From positions 21,366 through 85,365 of the forward strand of contig CAIXFN010000075.1 of NCBI GenBank assembly GCA_903918755.1: a stretch of 64,000 nt of DNA, written 5' to 3'. Under the pieces are notes generated by a model. The model was not told the origin of the DNA, did no database searches, and saw only the letters and a list, made by a program, of their open reading frames with translations. Shown here one piece after another: positions 1 to 9,200 of the stretch. Each line of letters begins with the position of its first letter. Position 1 is the first letter of the stretch. The position numbers were made by a program, and so were the translations under genes. This DNA is from an uncultured Pedosphaera sp. (GTDB lineage: Bacteria; Verrucomicrobiota; Verrucomicrobiia; Limisphaerales; Pedosphaeraceae).

Positions 1-288
1 CCCGGTCGCGGCGTCCATCGCCACCGCCACTTCCTGGTTGGCGCTCTCGATTTCCCGGGCGACGACCGTGAAAACCTTGCCCCCGCCCACGGCGAAGGAA
101 CTAAAGCCGTCTTTGAGGGGCTTCTTCCAGAACTGGTGCAAACCGGCCTCGGGCCAGGCTTGCGAAATCTTGTCCGGGCAAACCCCATCATGGGACGGGC
201 CGCGATATTGCGGCCAATCGGCCGCCGTGATTTGCAAGGTGAAAGTGATGGTGACACCGGCGAGCAGGGCGAGCGGTTTCCAATTCAT
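1..288 (-). CDS. PQQ-like beta-propeller repeat protein, N-terminal part (runs off the left edge)
   Basis: Ninety-six codons read from an ATG at 288 down to base 1 with no stop, so only the N-terminus is present. The protein begins MNWK followed by a hydrophobic stretch ending near ITAADW, which fits a Sec signal peptide. The mature start has the DWPQYRGP motif, then DGV, which in PVC bacteria introduces BamB/PQQ-like WD-type propellers (outer-membrane protein assembly factor BamB-like family). A propeller blade begins at about residue 66 (FAVGGGKVFTV) and a second segment has VAMDAATG, typical of the PQQ repeat. Family members are periplasmic and some bind PQQ, but most PVC copies have no tested function. 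The truncation is due to the window edge. Confidence 0.85.
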   Translation of the reverse strand, partial: MNWKPLALLAGVTITFTLQITAADWPQYRGPSHDGVCPDKISQAWPEAGLHQFWKKPLKDGFSSFAVGGGKVFTVVAREIESANQEVAVAMDAATG

Positions 289-544
289 AGTATTGTGAGA
301 AACCCTAGTCGCGGACAGGCCAATTGCCAAGCGAAATGCAAACACCAAGCAGGGCCAAAAAATCTCAAAAATTTTTCAGTTGGACCGCCCCTGTCCTACC
401 CCTCCCGGCAGAATCATGCGCGAAGGTTATCCCAACGGCCAAGGAGGTGCCCCTTCGGGGCGGATGATCGGCAGCGAGGGGTTGGGGAATCCCGGCTTTG
501 GCCTCCGGCCAAAGCCTCCCCTCCCACGCTCGCGCCGCCGCATA

Positions 545-1606
545 CTAGGGTTGGCGAGTTTGCACCCACTCCAGCAGCACGCGCGTAGGCTGGTTGATGG
601 GCATCGCGATGGCCTCTGCCACGGTCAGCCAGCGGAATTCCCGGGCCTCGTCATTCAACCTCACCTCCGGTTCACCCACCACCTGCGCCGTGTAATTCAG
701 CAGGATGAAATGCGCGTCTTTATAAAATTCGCGGGAATGAATGCAATCCTGCACCAACGCGAACTGGATGCCCGTGATTTCCAGGTTCGTCTCCTCCCGA
801 ATTTCCCGCCGCAAAGCTGCTTCGGAATCCTCGCCCCACTTGATTTTGCCCCCGGGGATCCCCCAGAGGTTCGACCATTTGTGGGTTCGCACCAGCAGCA
901 CCCTTTCCGATGAATCAAAAATCAGCGCCCCTACCGTCGGGACGGGGATCCGGGAAGTCCCCGCCGGCAACGGCCATTCCCAGCCACTGGTCGTCAAATG
1001 GTCACGCAATTCACCCAGGTGCTCCACGATCAGGTCCGGCGCGCTGGCCCGGAGTTGTTCGAGTCCGTTGTAGCCCGTGAGCACCGCGCAGGAATGCACT
1101 CCGCCGTGCTTCGCGGTGTCGATGTCATGTTGCATGTCGCCAATGAACAGGGTCTCACCAGGGGCCAGCCCGTTCTCCGCCAAAATGGCGTGAATGCGTG
1201 CGGTCTTGTCCACCACTCCCAGGTAAGGCCGATCCACAAAGCCTCCCAATCCCGTGGCTTCCGCTTGGATGGCATAATACGCGGGATGCACGGCGGTCAG
1301 GAGAAAGGTCCGCACGCCCTGACTGCGGCAAAACTCCAAAAAGTCACGGGCATGCGGCAACGCGATCACCGCGGCCTGACTTTCCTTGAAGTGGCGGTGG
1401 AACCAAACTTCCAATTGGGCCAGCGGCACATGGGGTAGTTGCCGCTCATAAAATCGCGTGAAGGGCAGGCAGAATTCGGCCCGGAACTGATCGAGGGTCA
1501 TTTCCTCCTTCTGGGCCTGCGCCAGGACATAATTGGTGGCCTGCCACACCGCCGGCAGGTCATCCACCAGGGTTCCCGACCAATCAAAGATGATGTTGCG
1601 AATCAC
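545..1606 (-). CDS. HAD-like hydrolase fused to a NUDIX hydrolase
   Basis: A 353-residue protein with two catalytic modules. Residues 1-212 are a HAD domain: nucleophile motif FDWSGT with Asp8, a lysine at about 134 and the acidic motif GDMQHD at 156-161. Residues 222-353 are a NUDIX domain with the box at 253-275 (G-x5-E-x7-RE-x2-EE), where the usual final Gly is Asn274. The HAD motif has Ser at the +2 position, where phosphatases carry the general-acid Asp, so simple phosphatase chemistry is uncertain. NUDIX enzymes cleave nucleoside diphosphate-X compounds; a fusion could process a nucleotide-linked substrate and then its phosphate, but the substrate cannot be read from sequence. The gene stands alone, divergent from the sigma factor gene at 1759. 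Confidence 0.88.
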   Translation of the reverse strand: MIRNIIFDWSGTLVDDLPAVWQATNYVLAQAQKEEMTLDQFRAEFCLPFTRFYERQLPHVPLAQLEVWFHRHFKESQAAVIALPHARDFLEFCRSQGVRTFLLTAVHPAYYAIQAEATGLGGFVDRPYLGVVDKTARIHAILAENGLAPGETLFIGDMQHDIDTAKHGGVHSCAVLTGYNGLEQLRASAPDLIVEHLGELRDHLTTSGWEWPLPAGTSRIPVPTVGALIFDSSERVLLVRTHKWSNLWGIPGGKIKWGEDSEAALRREIREETNLEITGIQFALVQDCIHSREFYKDAHFILLNYTAQVVGEPEVRLNDEAREFRWLTVAEAIAMPINQPTRVLLEWVQTRQP

Positions 1607-1758
1607 CCGGGCACTTTAATTCCCGTAAGCCGGCGTGCCAGCAAAATCCCCCCGGTAGCGCATCGCCGGGCCTCCAAGTCCCACTGGCAGGGTGAAACGG
1701 GCGCCCGCATATTTTTATACAAATTCCCGCCCAACTGGTGTCTATTGGTTGAATTACA

Positions 1759-2310
1759 GTGCCAAACAGCGCGCAACCGATGTGGTGTCAGGAGCTTTAC
1801 GAGGCGAAAGCCGCGGGCCTGATTCTGTACGGACGCGCCTTGGGACTCTCGCACTCCGAGGCGGAAGATGTCGTGCAGGAAACGTTTATCGCCTTGATGC
1901 AACTGCCGGCCGTGCCCGAACAACCCGATCACTATTGTGTGCGGTGCTTTCGGAACCGGGCCTTGAATTACCGCCGGGGGCTGTGGCGGCGGATCACGCG
2001 GGAACTGGAATCCCGGCGCTGGTTTGAGCGATCCTCCAGCGAAACGCCCCGGGAAAAGGCGGCCATGCACTGCCTGGCTCAACTGCCGGCCGAGCAGCGG
2101 GAAGCCATCGTGCTGAAAATCTGGCAGGAATATACGTTTGAAGAAATCGGCCAACTCCTGGGCCTTTCGCCCAATACCGTGGCGGGCCGCTACCGGTATG
2201 GCCTGCAAAAAATGCGCTGCTGCCTGAAAGATGACAATTATGAACGACTGGAATCAATGGGAGAAGCATTTGCGATCCTGGACTCCGCGCCCCCCGTCGG
2301 CGAGGCTTAA
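1759..2310 (+). CDS. ECF-type RNA polymerase sigma-70 family sigma factor
   Basis: 183 residues, the usual ECF size. Region 2 lies at about 15-50 with the conserved core SEAEDVVQETF (33-43); region 4 lies at about 103-155 with the helix-turn-helix EEIGQLLGLSPNTV (128-141). The first possible start is GTG at 1759; an ATG at 1780 would drop seven residues. The 3' end overlaps the next gene, a short membrane protein, by about 70 bases in another frame, an arrangement expected for a sigma factor co-translated with its membrane-bound partner. The C-terminal 25 residues after region 4 are not conserved-looking and may exist mainly because of this overlap. Targets are unknown; the two DUF2723 genes downstream are obvious candidates for co-expression. 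Confidence 0.9.
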   Translation: MPNSAQPMWCQELYEAKAAGLILYGRALGLSHSEAEDVVQETFIALMQLPAVPEQPDHYCVRCFRNRALNYRRGLWRRITRELESRRWFERSSSETPREKAAMHCLAQLPAEQREAIVLKIWQEYTFEEIGQLLGLSPNTVAGRYRYGLQKMRCCLKDDNYERLESMGEAFAILDSAPPVGEA

Positions 2311-2665
2311 ACAACAGCTTTTCGGGCGTCCCTCCGGTGGGTCCGCCGTGGCGGAACTGCCCCATCATGGGGTGCTGGCCTGGCTGACTCCGGCCACCTG
2401 TGCGGCTTTGTTCCTGCTCGCCTGCTGGTTCGTGCGGCAGCAGACACCCGGCGGCCCGGCGGGCAGCGGTAATTTGCTCGCCACGCTCCCGTTCCCGGGT
2501 CACACCTCGACCGGGCCGGCCTTGGCCATGGAATTTCCCGCGGCCAACCATTCGCCCACGTGGAATAACTGGTCGGCCGCCCGGCTGGACCTGACCAAAG
2601 CGGCGCTTTCAATTTCCACCACGGGGATTTTTGCCTCCTGGAAAACCAATACCCAGAAACTCTGA
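2240..2665 (+). CDS. Small single-pass membrane protein overlapping the sigma factor gene (possible anti-sigma factor)
   Basis: About 141 residues from the ATG at 2240; an ATG at 2231 is also possible, but the purine-rich GAAAG at 2225-2229 is spaced for 2240. An N-terminal soluble part of about 45 residues (MNDWNQWEKHL, then a basic proline-rich segment) is followed by one transmembrane helix at roughly 47-65 and a C-terminal extracytoplasmic tail of about 75 residues rich in Ser, Thr and Asn. This topology and the overlap with an ECF sigma gene are what an anti-sigma factor would show, but I recognise no zinc-binding anti-sigma motif, so the role is inferred from position only. The stop is three bases before the start of the first DUF2723 gene. 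Confidence 0.7.
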   Translation: MNDWNQWEKHLRSWTPRPPSARLKQQLFGRPSGGSAVAELPHHGVLAWLTPATCAALFLLACWFVRQQTPGGPAGSGNLLATLPFPGHTSTGPALAMEFPAANHSPTWNNWSAARLDLTKAALSISTTGIFASWKTNTQKL

Positions 2666-2668
2666 CCA

Positions 2669-5600
2669 ATGGCTGCTGTTCCTTCCAAAACTCCTTCCGC
2701 CAAGCGCGGTGCCGGTGCTCCGGGTGCCTCCGCCGCCCCCGCCCTCGTCAAAGCCGTTTCGCCCCCCCCTGCCCCCCTTGGGCCGGTGCCTCCGCTGTTC
2801 CGGCGGATCGATTGGATCACCCTCGCCGTTACTTCTTTCCTCGTCTTTATCGGTTACCTGCTGACGATGGCGCCGGATTTGACGCTGGAGGATTCCGGGG
2901 AGCTCGCCACGGGTTCATTCTACGCCGGGGTGCCCCACCCGCCCGGCTATCCGCTGTGGACCATGTTCACCTGGTTCTTCACGGTGTTAGTGCCGGTTTC
3001 CAATATTGCGTATCGGGTGTCCATCGCCTCGGCCGTTTCCGGCGCGCTGGCCGCGGGTTTTCTTGCCCTCATCACCTCGCGTGGCAGCAGCATGATGATC
3101 GAGAGCATCCCGGATTTTAAGGATATTTCCAAACGCGTGGAGGGTGCCATCTGCATGGTGGCGGGTTTCGTTGCGGGCATGCTGCTGGCCTTTAACGGCT
3201 ACATGTGGAGCCAATGCGTCATCGTGGAAGTCTATCCCTTCAGCGTCCTTTCGCTCATGGGCGTCGTCGGCTGCCTCCTTCGCTGGATTTACGCCCCGCA
3301 TCAACGTCGTTTCCTATATTTCGCCTGGCTGCTGTTCGGGGTTTGTTTTACCAATCATCAGACGCTGATTGTGGCCGCCATGGGGATTGAGGTCACCATT
3401 CTGGCGGCCAATCCCCGCTTGGGACGCGACTTGCTGCTCGCCAACGCCACCGTCTACTTGATCGGTCTGTTTGTGCTGGCGAGCCATTTGCTCGGCACCT
3501 TTGAACCGAATGGCATGGTCCAGAATATCTTCCACATTGTCGGCATCAGTTCCATCCTGGGCTGCGGCTGGTTGACCATGAAAACCCGCCGACTGGGCAC
3601 TGAGATCCTCCCGGTGGTGTTCATGTTCCTGCTTTGGGGCCTGGGCGCGGGCATTTACTTCTACATGCCGCTCGCTTCCATGTCTAATCCCCCGATGAAT
3701 TGGGGTTACGCCCGGACTGTGGACGGATTTATTCACGCCCTATCCCGCGGGCAATACGAAAAGACCAACCCCACCAATTTCTTCAACGACCCCTGGCGCC
3801 TGGTGATGCAATTGAAGTTGTATTTCGAAAGCGCCACGGATGAATTCAACATCGTCAACCTGGTGCTAGCCGTGGTGCCCTTCATCTTCATCTGGCGCCT
3901 GCAAAAGCGGGAGCGCGCCTGGTTGATCGGTTTGACGGCCATTTGGGCCTGTCTGGCCATCTTGTTGATGATTCTGCTCAATCCCACGCCGGATCGCGCC
4001 ACCCGCAGTTTGATCCGGGTATTCTTCACCTCCTCCTACGCCATCATCGCGATCCTGGCCGGCTACGGTTTGACGCTGATTGCGGCCAGCATGGCCACCC
4101 AATATGGGCGTTTCCGTCGCTGGGGAATGATTGGCGGCGGCGTGGCGTGTCTGCTCGCGCTGTATTCACTGGGGCAGACGGCGGTCACCTTCTTCGGTGA
4201 CGTCCCAGGCAAGAACCACGTGCAACTTTTCTTCTATGCCATCGGGCGGGTGTTCCAAAAGGACCAATACGGTCTCCCGGTGATCGCCGGTCTTATCCTC
4301 CTCGCACTGGCCATGGTGTATCTGGTGCTGGTGGTGGTTTCACCCGCCAAACCCCGCCTCGCCATTGTCCTGGGAATCTTTGCCCTGCTGCCGGTGCATT
4401 CCATGCTGTCCCACTGGTCAGACAACGAGCAACGCGATCACCTGTTCGGCTACTGGTTCGGGCATGACATGTTCACGCCGCCGTTTAACTTGTATCCGGA
4501 AATGACCCGCGATGCGATCCTGTTCGGCGGCACAGATCCAGGCCGTTTCTGCCCCACCTACATGATTTTTTGCGAGAGCTTCATTCCGCCGGAGAAAAAG
4601 CCGCGCGACCCCAAATTTGATCGCCGGGATGTGTATATCATCACGCAAAACGCCCTGGCCGACCCGCCCTATCTTGAATACATCCGGGCGCATTATTTCC
4701 GGAGCGCGCAGATCGACCCGCCCTTTTTCCAGGAACTGCTGCGGACCAAAGCGGAATTGCGCGAGGGCTACCGTACCAATTTCCTCGCCAGCCTGGCCTA
4801 TAACATTTTGGACCGCCCGTTCCTTTCCCTCGGCGCCAAAATTGAGGCCCGCCGCCGGGCGGAAGGCGTTTATCCCCAAAAAGAAATCTACACCCCCTCG
4901 ATGGAGGATCACGGTCGGTGCTTCAACGAATACATGGCCGACGCCCAGCGCCGCCTGGAACATGACACCCGGGCTCCCAACGAACCCCGCCAGATCAAAC
5001 CGGGGGAGGAAATCCACCAGGATCAGGGCCGGATCACCATCAACGGGCAGGTCGCCGTCATGTCCATCAACGCCCTACTCACCAAGGTGATTTTTGATCG
5101 CAATCCCACGAATGAGTTCTTCGTAGAGGAAAGTTTTCCCTTGGAATGGATGTATCCCTACCTGACCCCTTCCGGCGTCATCATGAAACTCAACCGCCAA
5201 CCGCTGCCGGAACTCTCCGCGGAAATTCTCCAAAAGGACCATGAATTCTGGAGCAAATATTCCGAGCGCCTGATCGGCAATTGGATCACTTACGACACCC
5301 CGGTCCAGGAGATTGCCAATTTTGTCGAAAAAGTCTATTTGCAGCGCGATTTCAGCGGCTTCAAAGGCGATCGCAAATTCATCCGCGATGATACCGCGCA
5401 AAAGGCCTTTTCCAAACTGCGCAGTTCCATCGGGGGCGTTTATACCTGGCGCATCGCCAACGCCAAAACCTCCGAAGAGCAACAACGCATGTTTCGCGAA
5501 GCGGATTTCGCTTTCCGGCAGGCCTTCGCCTTTTGCCCGGACAGCCCGGAAGCCGTGGGCCGTTATTGCCAATTGCTGGCCGCTCCCGGACTCAATCGCA

Positions 5601-6178
5601 TTGACGACGCCATCATCGTGGCCAAAACCTGCCTCAAGCTCGATCCGGATAATGCCAACATGGTCGGGCTATTGCGCCAATTGCAAGGCATCAAGCAGCA
5701 GTCCGGCGGGCAGGTCAAAATCCCGGAATTGGAGCAGGTCGTCAAATCCCAACCGGATAACTTCCCGGCCGCGTTCAACCTCGCCAACGCCTACCTGCAG
5801 AGCATGCAACCGGATCAGGCCGGGCGGGTTCTGGACGCCGTCCTGGCCCATCCCAAGGTGACGTCCGACGCCGCATCGGCCGTCGCCCGGTTCTACGCCC
5901 CGCAAGGACCTTCTCCCCGACTCGAGGCCGCCCTGGCCAAACTCACCCAATTGAACCCCGCCTTCCCGGAGGCCTGGTACGATCTCGCCGCCCTGCAGGT
6001 GGGCTTTGGCCGCACGAACGAAGGCCTGGCCAGCTTCCGCACGGCCATCCAAAGAAGCAAGGAACGCCTGGCGGGGGATCCCAAGGCGGCCAATCTCCAG
6101 TTGGCCGCCCGCGGCGACAAGCGATTCGATCCCATCCGCTCCCGCCCGGAATTCCAGCAACTCGTTCCTGGACAGTGA
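2669..6178 (+). CDS. DUF2723 polytopic membrane protein with C-terminal TPR region (copy 1)
   Basis: 1169 residues. A cytoplasmic Ala/Pro-rich N-terminus (1-48) precedes a DUF2723 core: helix one at about 53-70, then LTLEDSGELATGSFYAGVPH, the acidic, His-containing luminal loop that marks the family. About twelve hydrophobic helices extend to roughly residue 580. A large soluble region follows (about 600-930), then TPR-like helical repeats at about 960-1150. DUF2723 belongs to the GT-C type membrane glycosyltransferases; the animal member TMEM260 is an O-mannosyltransferase, so lipid-linked sugar transfer to exported proteins is the likely chemistry here, though the acceptor is unknown. The gene starts four bases after the upstream membrane protein and is followed after 98 bases by a paralogue of nearly equal length. 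Confidence 0.9.
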   Translation: MAAVPSKTPSAKRGAGAPGASAAPALVKAVSPPPAPLGPVPPLFRRIDWITLAVTSFLVFIGYLLTMAPDLTLEDSGELATGSFYAGVPHPPGYPLWTMFTWFFTVLVPVSNIAYRVSIASAVSGALAAGFLALITSRGSSMMIESIPDFKDISKRVEGAICMVAGFVAGMLLAFNGYMWSQCVIVEVYPFSVLSLMGVVGCLLRWIYAPHQRRFLYFAWLLFGVCFTNHQTLIVAAMGIEVTILAANPRLGRDLLLANATVYLIGLFVLASHLLGTFEPNGMVQNIFHIVGISSILGCGWLTMKTRRLGTEILPVVFMFLLWGLGAGIYFYMPLASMSNPPMNWGYARTVDGFIHALSRGQYEKTNPTNFFNDPWRLVMQLKLYFESATDEFNIVNLVLAVVPFIFIWRLQKRERAWLIGLTAIWACLAILLMILLNPTPDRATRSLIRVFFTSSYAIIAILAGYGLTLIAASMATQYGRFRRWGMIGGGVACLLALYSLGQTAVTFFGDVPGKNHVQLFFYAIGRVFQKDQYGLPVIAGLILLALAMVYLVLVVVSPAKPRLAIVLGIFALLPVHSMLSHWSDNEQRDHLFGYWFGHDMFTPPFNLYPEMTRDAILFGGTDPGRFCPTYMIFCESFIPPEKKPRDPKFDRRDVYIITQNALADPPYLEYIRAHYFRSAQIDPPFFQELLRTKAELREGYRTNFLASLAYNILDRPFLSLGAKIEARRRAEGVYPQKEIYTPSMEDHGRCFNEYMADAQRRLEHDTRAPNEPRQIKPGEEIHQDQGRITINGQVAVMSINALLTKVIFDRNPTNEFFVEESFPLEWMYPYLTPSGVIMKLNRQPLPELSAEILQKDHEFWSKYSERLIGNWITYDTPVQEIANFVEKVYLQRDFSGFKGDRKFIRDDTAQKAFSKLRSSIGGVYTWRIANAKTSEEQQRMFREADFAFRQAFAFCPDSPEAVGRYCQLLAAPGLNRIDDAIIVAKTCLKLDPDNANMVGLLRQLQGIKQQSGGQVKIPELEQVVKSQPDNFPAAFNLANAYLQSMQPDQAGRVLDAVLAHPKVTSDAASAVARFYAPQGPSPRLEAALAKLTQLNPAFPEAWYDLAALQVGFGRTNEGLASFRTAIQRSKERLAGDPKAANLQLAARGDKRFDPIRSRPEFQQLVPGQ

Positions 6179-6276
6179 GCAGGCCCACGAAGGATTTGGA
6201 TGGACAAATCGGCCCGAATGACTATCAACTACCGCTCTTTTTCGTGCCCGGCATCGAAAATCGGACACATTGACCA

Positions 6277-9200
6277 ATGATTACTGACAATACGAAACCA
6301 ACGGCCAGCGCCGACAAGGCCAAAGTCGTCGGCACGAAGCCGGCCCCGCTCAAATCCGCGGCGGCCATCACTCCGCCCCCCACCCCCACCTTGGTGGCGC
6401 CACCGCCCCTCTTCCGGAGAGTCGATTGGCTGACTTTTGCCTCCACCGTGGTGCTCGTCTTGATCGGCTATTTGATCACCCTTTCCCCGGACCTCACTTT
6501 GGAGGATTCGGGCGAATTGGCCACCGGTTCATTTTACGCCGGGGTGCCGCATCCTCCGGGCTATCCCCTGTGGACCCTGTTCACCTGGCTGTTCACGGTA
6601 CTCGTCCCAATCTCGAATATTGCCTTCCGGGTCTCCCTGGCTTCCGCGGTCTCCGGCTCTTTGGCGGCGGGCTTCCTGGCCCTGATCACCTCCCGCGGCA
6701 GCAGCATGCTGATCGAGAGCATTCCCGATTTCAAAGACATTTCGAAACGGGTCGAAAGCGGCATCTGCATGGTGGCCGGCTTCGTGGCCGGCATGCTGCT
6801 CGCCTATAACGGCTACATGTGGAGCCAGTCGATCATCGTGGAAGTGTATCCTTTCAGCGTCCTATCGCTCATGGGCGTCGTCGGCTGCCTGCTCCGTTGG
6901 ATTTACGCCCCGCATCAACGCCGCTACCTTTACGTCGCCTGGCTGCTGTTCGGCGTCTGCTTCACCAACCATCAGACGCTCATCGTGGCGGCCATGGGTA
7001 TTGAAGTGGCGATCCTCGCGGCCCAACCCAAACTCGGCCGGGATCTGCTGCTCGGCAACTCAGTCTTTTACCTGCTGGGAGTCCTGATCCTCGCCTCCCA
7101 CTTGATGGGCACGTTCGAGCCCAATGGCATGGTGAAAACCATTTTCCACATTGTCGGGGTCGGTTCGATCATCGGCTGCGGCTGGCTCACCGTCCAGACG
7201 CGCAAGCTGGGCACTGAGTGGCTCCCGGTCATCGCCATGTTCTTACTCTGGCTCGTGGGCGCCGGCATCTATTTCTGGATGCCGCTGTCCTCGATGTCCA
7301 ACCCTCCGATGAACTGGGGTTATCCCCGCACGTGGGAGGGCTTCCTCCACGCGCTGACCCGCGGTCAGTATGAAAAGACCAACCCGACCGACTTCTTCAA
7401 CGACCCCTGGCGTTTGGTGATGCAGTTGGGTCTGTATTTTTCGTGCGCCTCTGAAGAATTCAACCTCCTCAACCTGGTCCTCGCGGCGGTCCCGTTCTTT
7501 TTCCTGTTCCGCATGCAGAAGCGGGAGCGCGCCTGGATCATCGGTTTGACCGCCATCTGGTCCTGCCTGGCCATCCTGCTGATGATTCTGTTAAATCCGA
7601 CCCCGGACCGCGCCACCCGGGATCTCATCCGCGTGTTTTTTACCTCCTCGTACGCCATCATTTCCATCCTGATTGGGTACGGCATCACATTGATCACCGC
7701 CTACATGGCCACCCATTACGCGACCTTCCGCCGCTGGGGCCTGATGGGCGGTGGCGTGGCCATCGGTCTGGCGTTGTACTCGCTCGCTGAAACCGCCCAA
7801 AGCTTCTTCAGCCATGTGCCCGACAAAAACGGTTTGCAGTTGTTCTTTTACGCCATCGGCCGCGTGTTTGTTAAGGATCAGTACGCCCTGCCCATCATCG
7901 CGGGAATGATCCTGGTCGGCATTACCCTGCTTTACGTCCTGTCCCTCTCCGTGATGCGCAAGCAGGCGCCCATGGCTTTTGCCCTCGTGCTATTTGCCAT
8001 GCTGCCGGTCCGCTCCATTCTGGCGCACTGGTCGGATAACGAGCAACACGGCCACTTGTTCGGTTTCTGGTTCGGGCATGACATGTTCACCCCGCCGTTC
8101 AATATTTACCCCAAGATGACCCGGGATGCCGTGCTCTTTGGCGGCACCGACCCCGGTCGATTCTGCCCCACCTACATGATTTTTTGCGAAAGTTTCATCC
8201 CGCCGTCCAAGCGCCGGGATCCGGACTTTGACCGCCGGGATGTTTATATCATCACCCAGAACGCGCTCGCCGATGGTACTTATCTGGAATACATCCGTGC
8301 CCAATACAACCGTAGCACCCAGATCGATCCTCCTTTCTTCCAGGAAATGCTGCGGACCACGAAGGAAAAAGAGCGCGATTACAATACCAATATCCTCGCC
8401 CGTTTGGCCTTTGCGACCCTCGACAAGCCCTTCCTGAGCCTGGGCAAAAAAATCGAGACCCGTCGGCGCGCCGAAGGGGTCTTCCCGCCCAAGGAAATTT
8501 ACACTCCCACCATTGAGGATTCCCAACGTTGCTTCTCCGAATACCTCGCCGACGCCCAACGCCGGGTCCAGCACGATACCAGTTTCCCCAATGAACCGCG
8601 CCAGATCAAACCCGGCGAGGACGTGCACATCATCGACCAACGGGTCCAGGTCTCCGGCCAGGTGGCGGTCATGTCCATCAATGGGCTGCTCACCAAGGTC
8701 ATCTTCGACCACAACCCCACCAACGAGTTCTTCGTCGAGGAAAGCTTTCCGTTGGACTGGATGTATCCCCACCTGACGCCCTTCGGCGTGATCATGAAGA
8801 TCAACCGCCAGCCGGTGCCGGAATTCACGGAGGAAATTGTCAAAAAGGACCATGAGTTCTGGTCCAAATACTCCGAACGCCTCATCGGCAACTGGGTGAC
8901 CTACCAGACCACCGTGCAGGACATCGCCAACTTTGTCGAAAAAGTTTATCTGCAGCGCGACTTCAGTGGTTTCCTCGGGGATCGCAAATTCATCCGCGAC
9001 GATACCGCGCAAAAAGCCTTCTCCAAACTCCGCAGTTCGATCGGCGGCATTTACAGTTGGCGCATCTCCGCCTCCCGCAGCCCCGAGGAACGGAAACGCA
9101 TGGTTCAAGAAGCCGAGTTTGCCTACCGTCAGGCCTTTGCGTTCTGTCCCTACAGCCCCGAGGCCGTGTACCGCTACGTCACGCTGCTGGCCTCCCCGGA

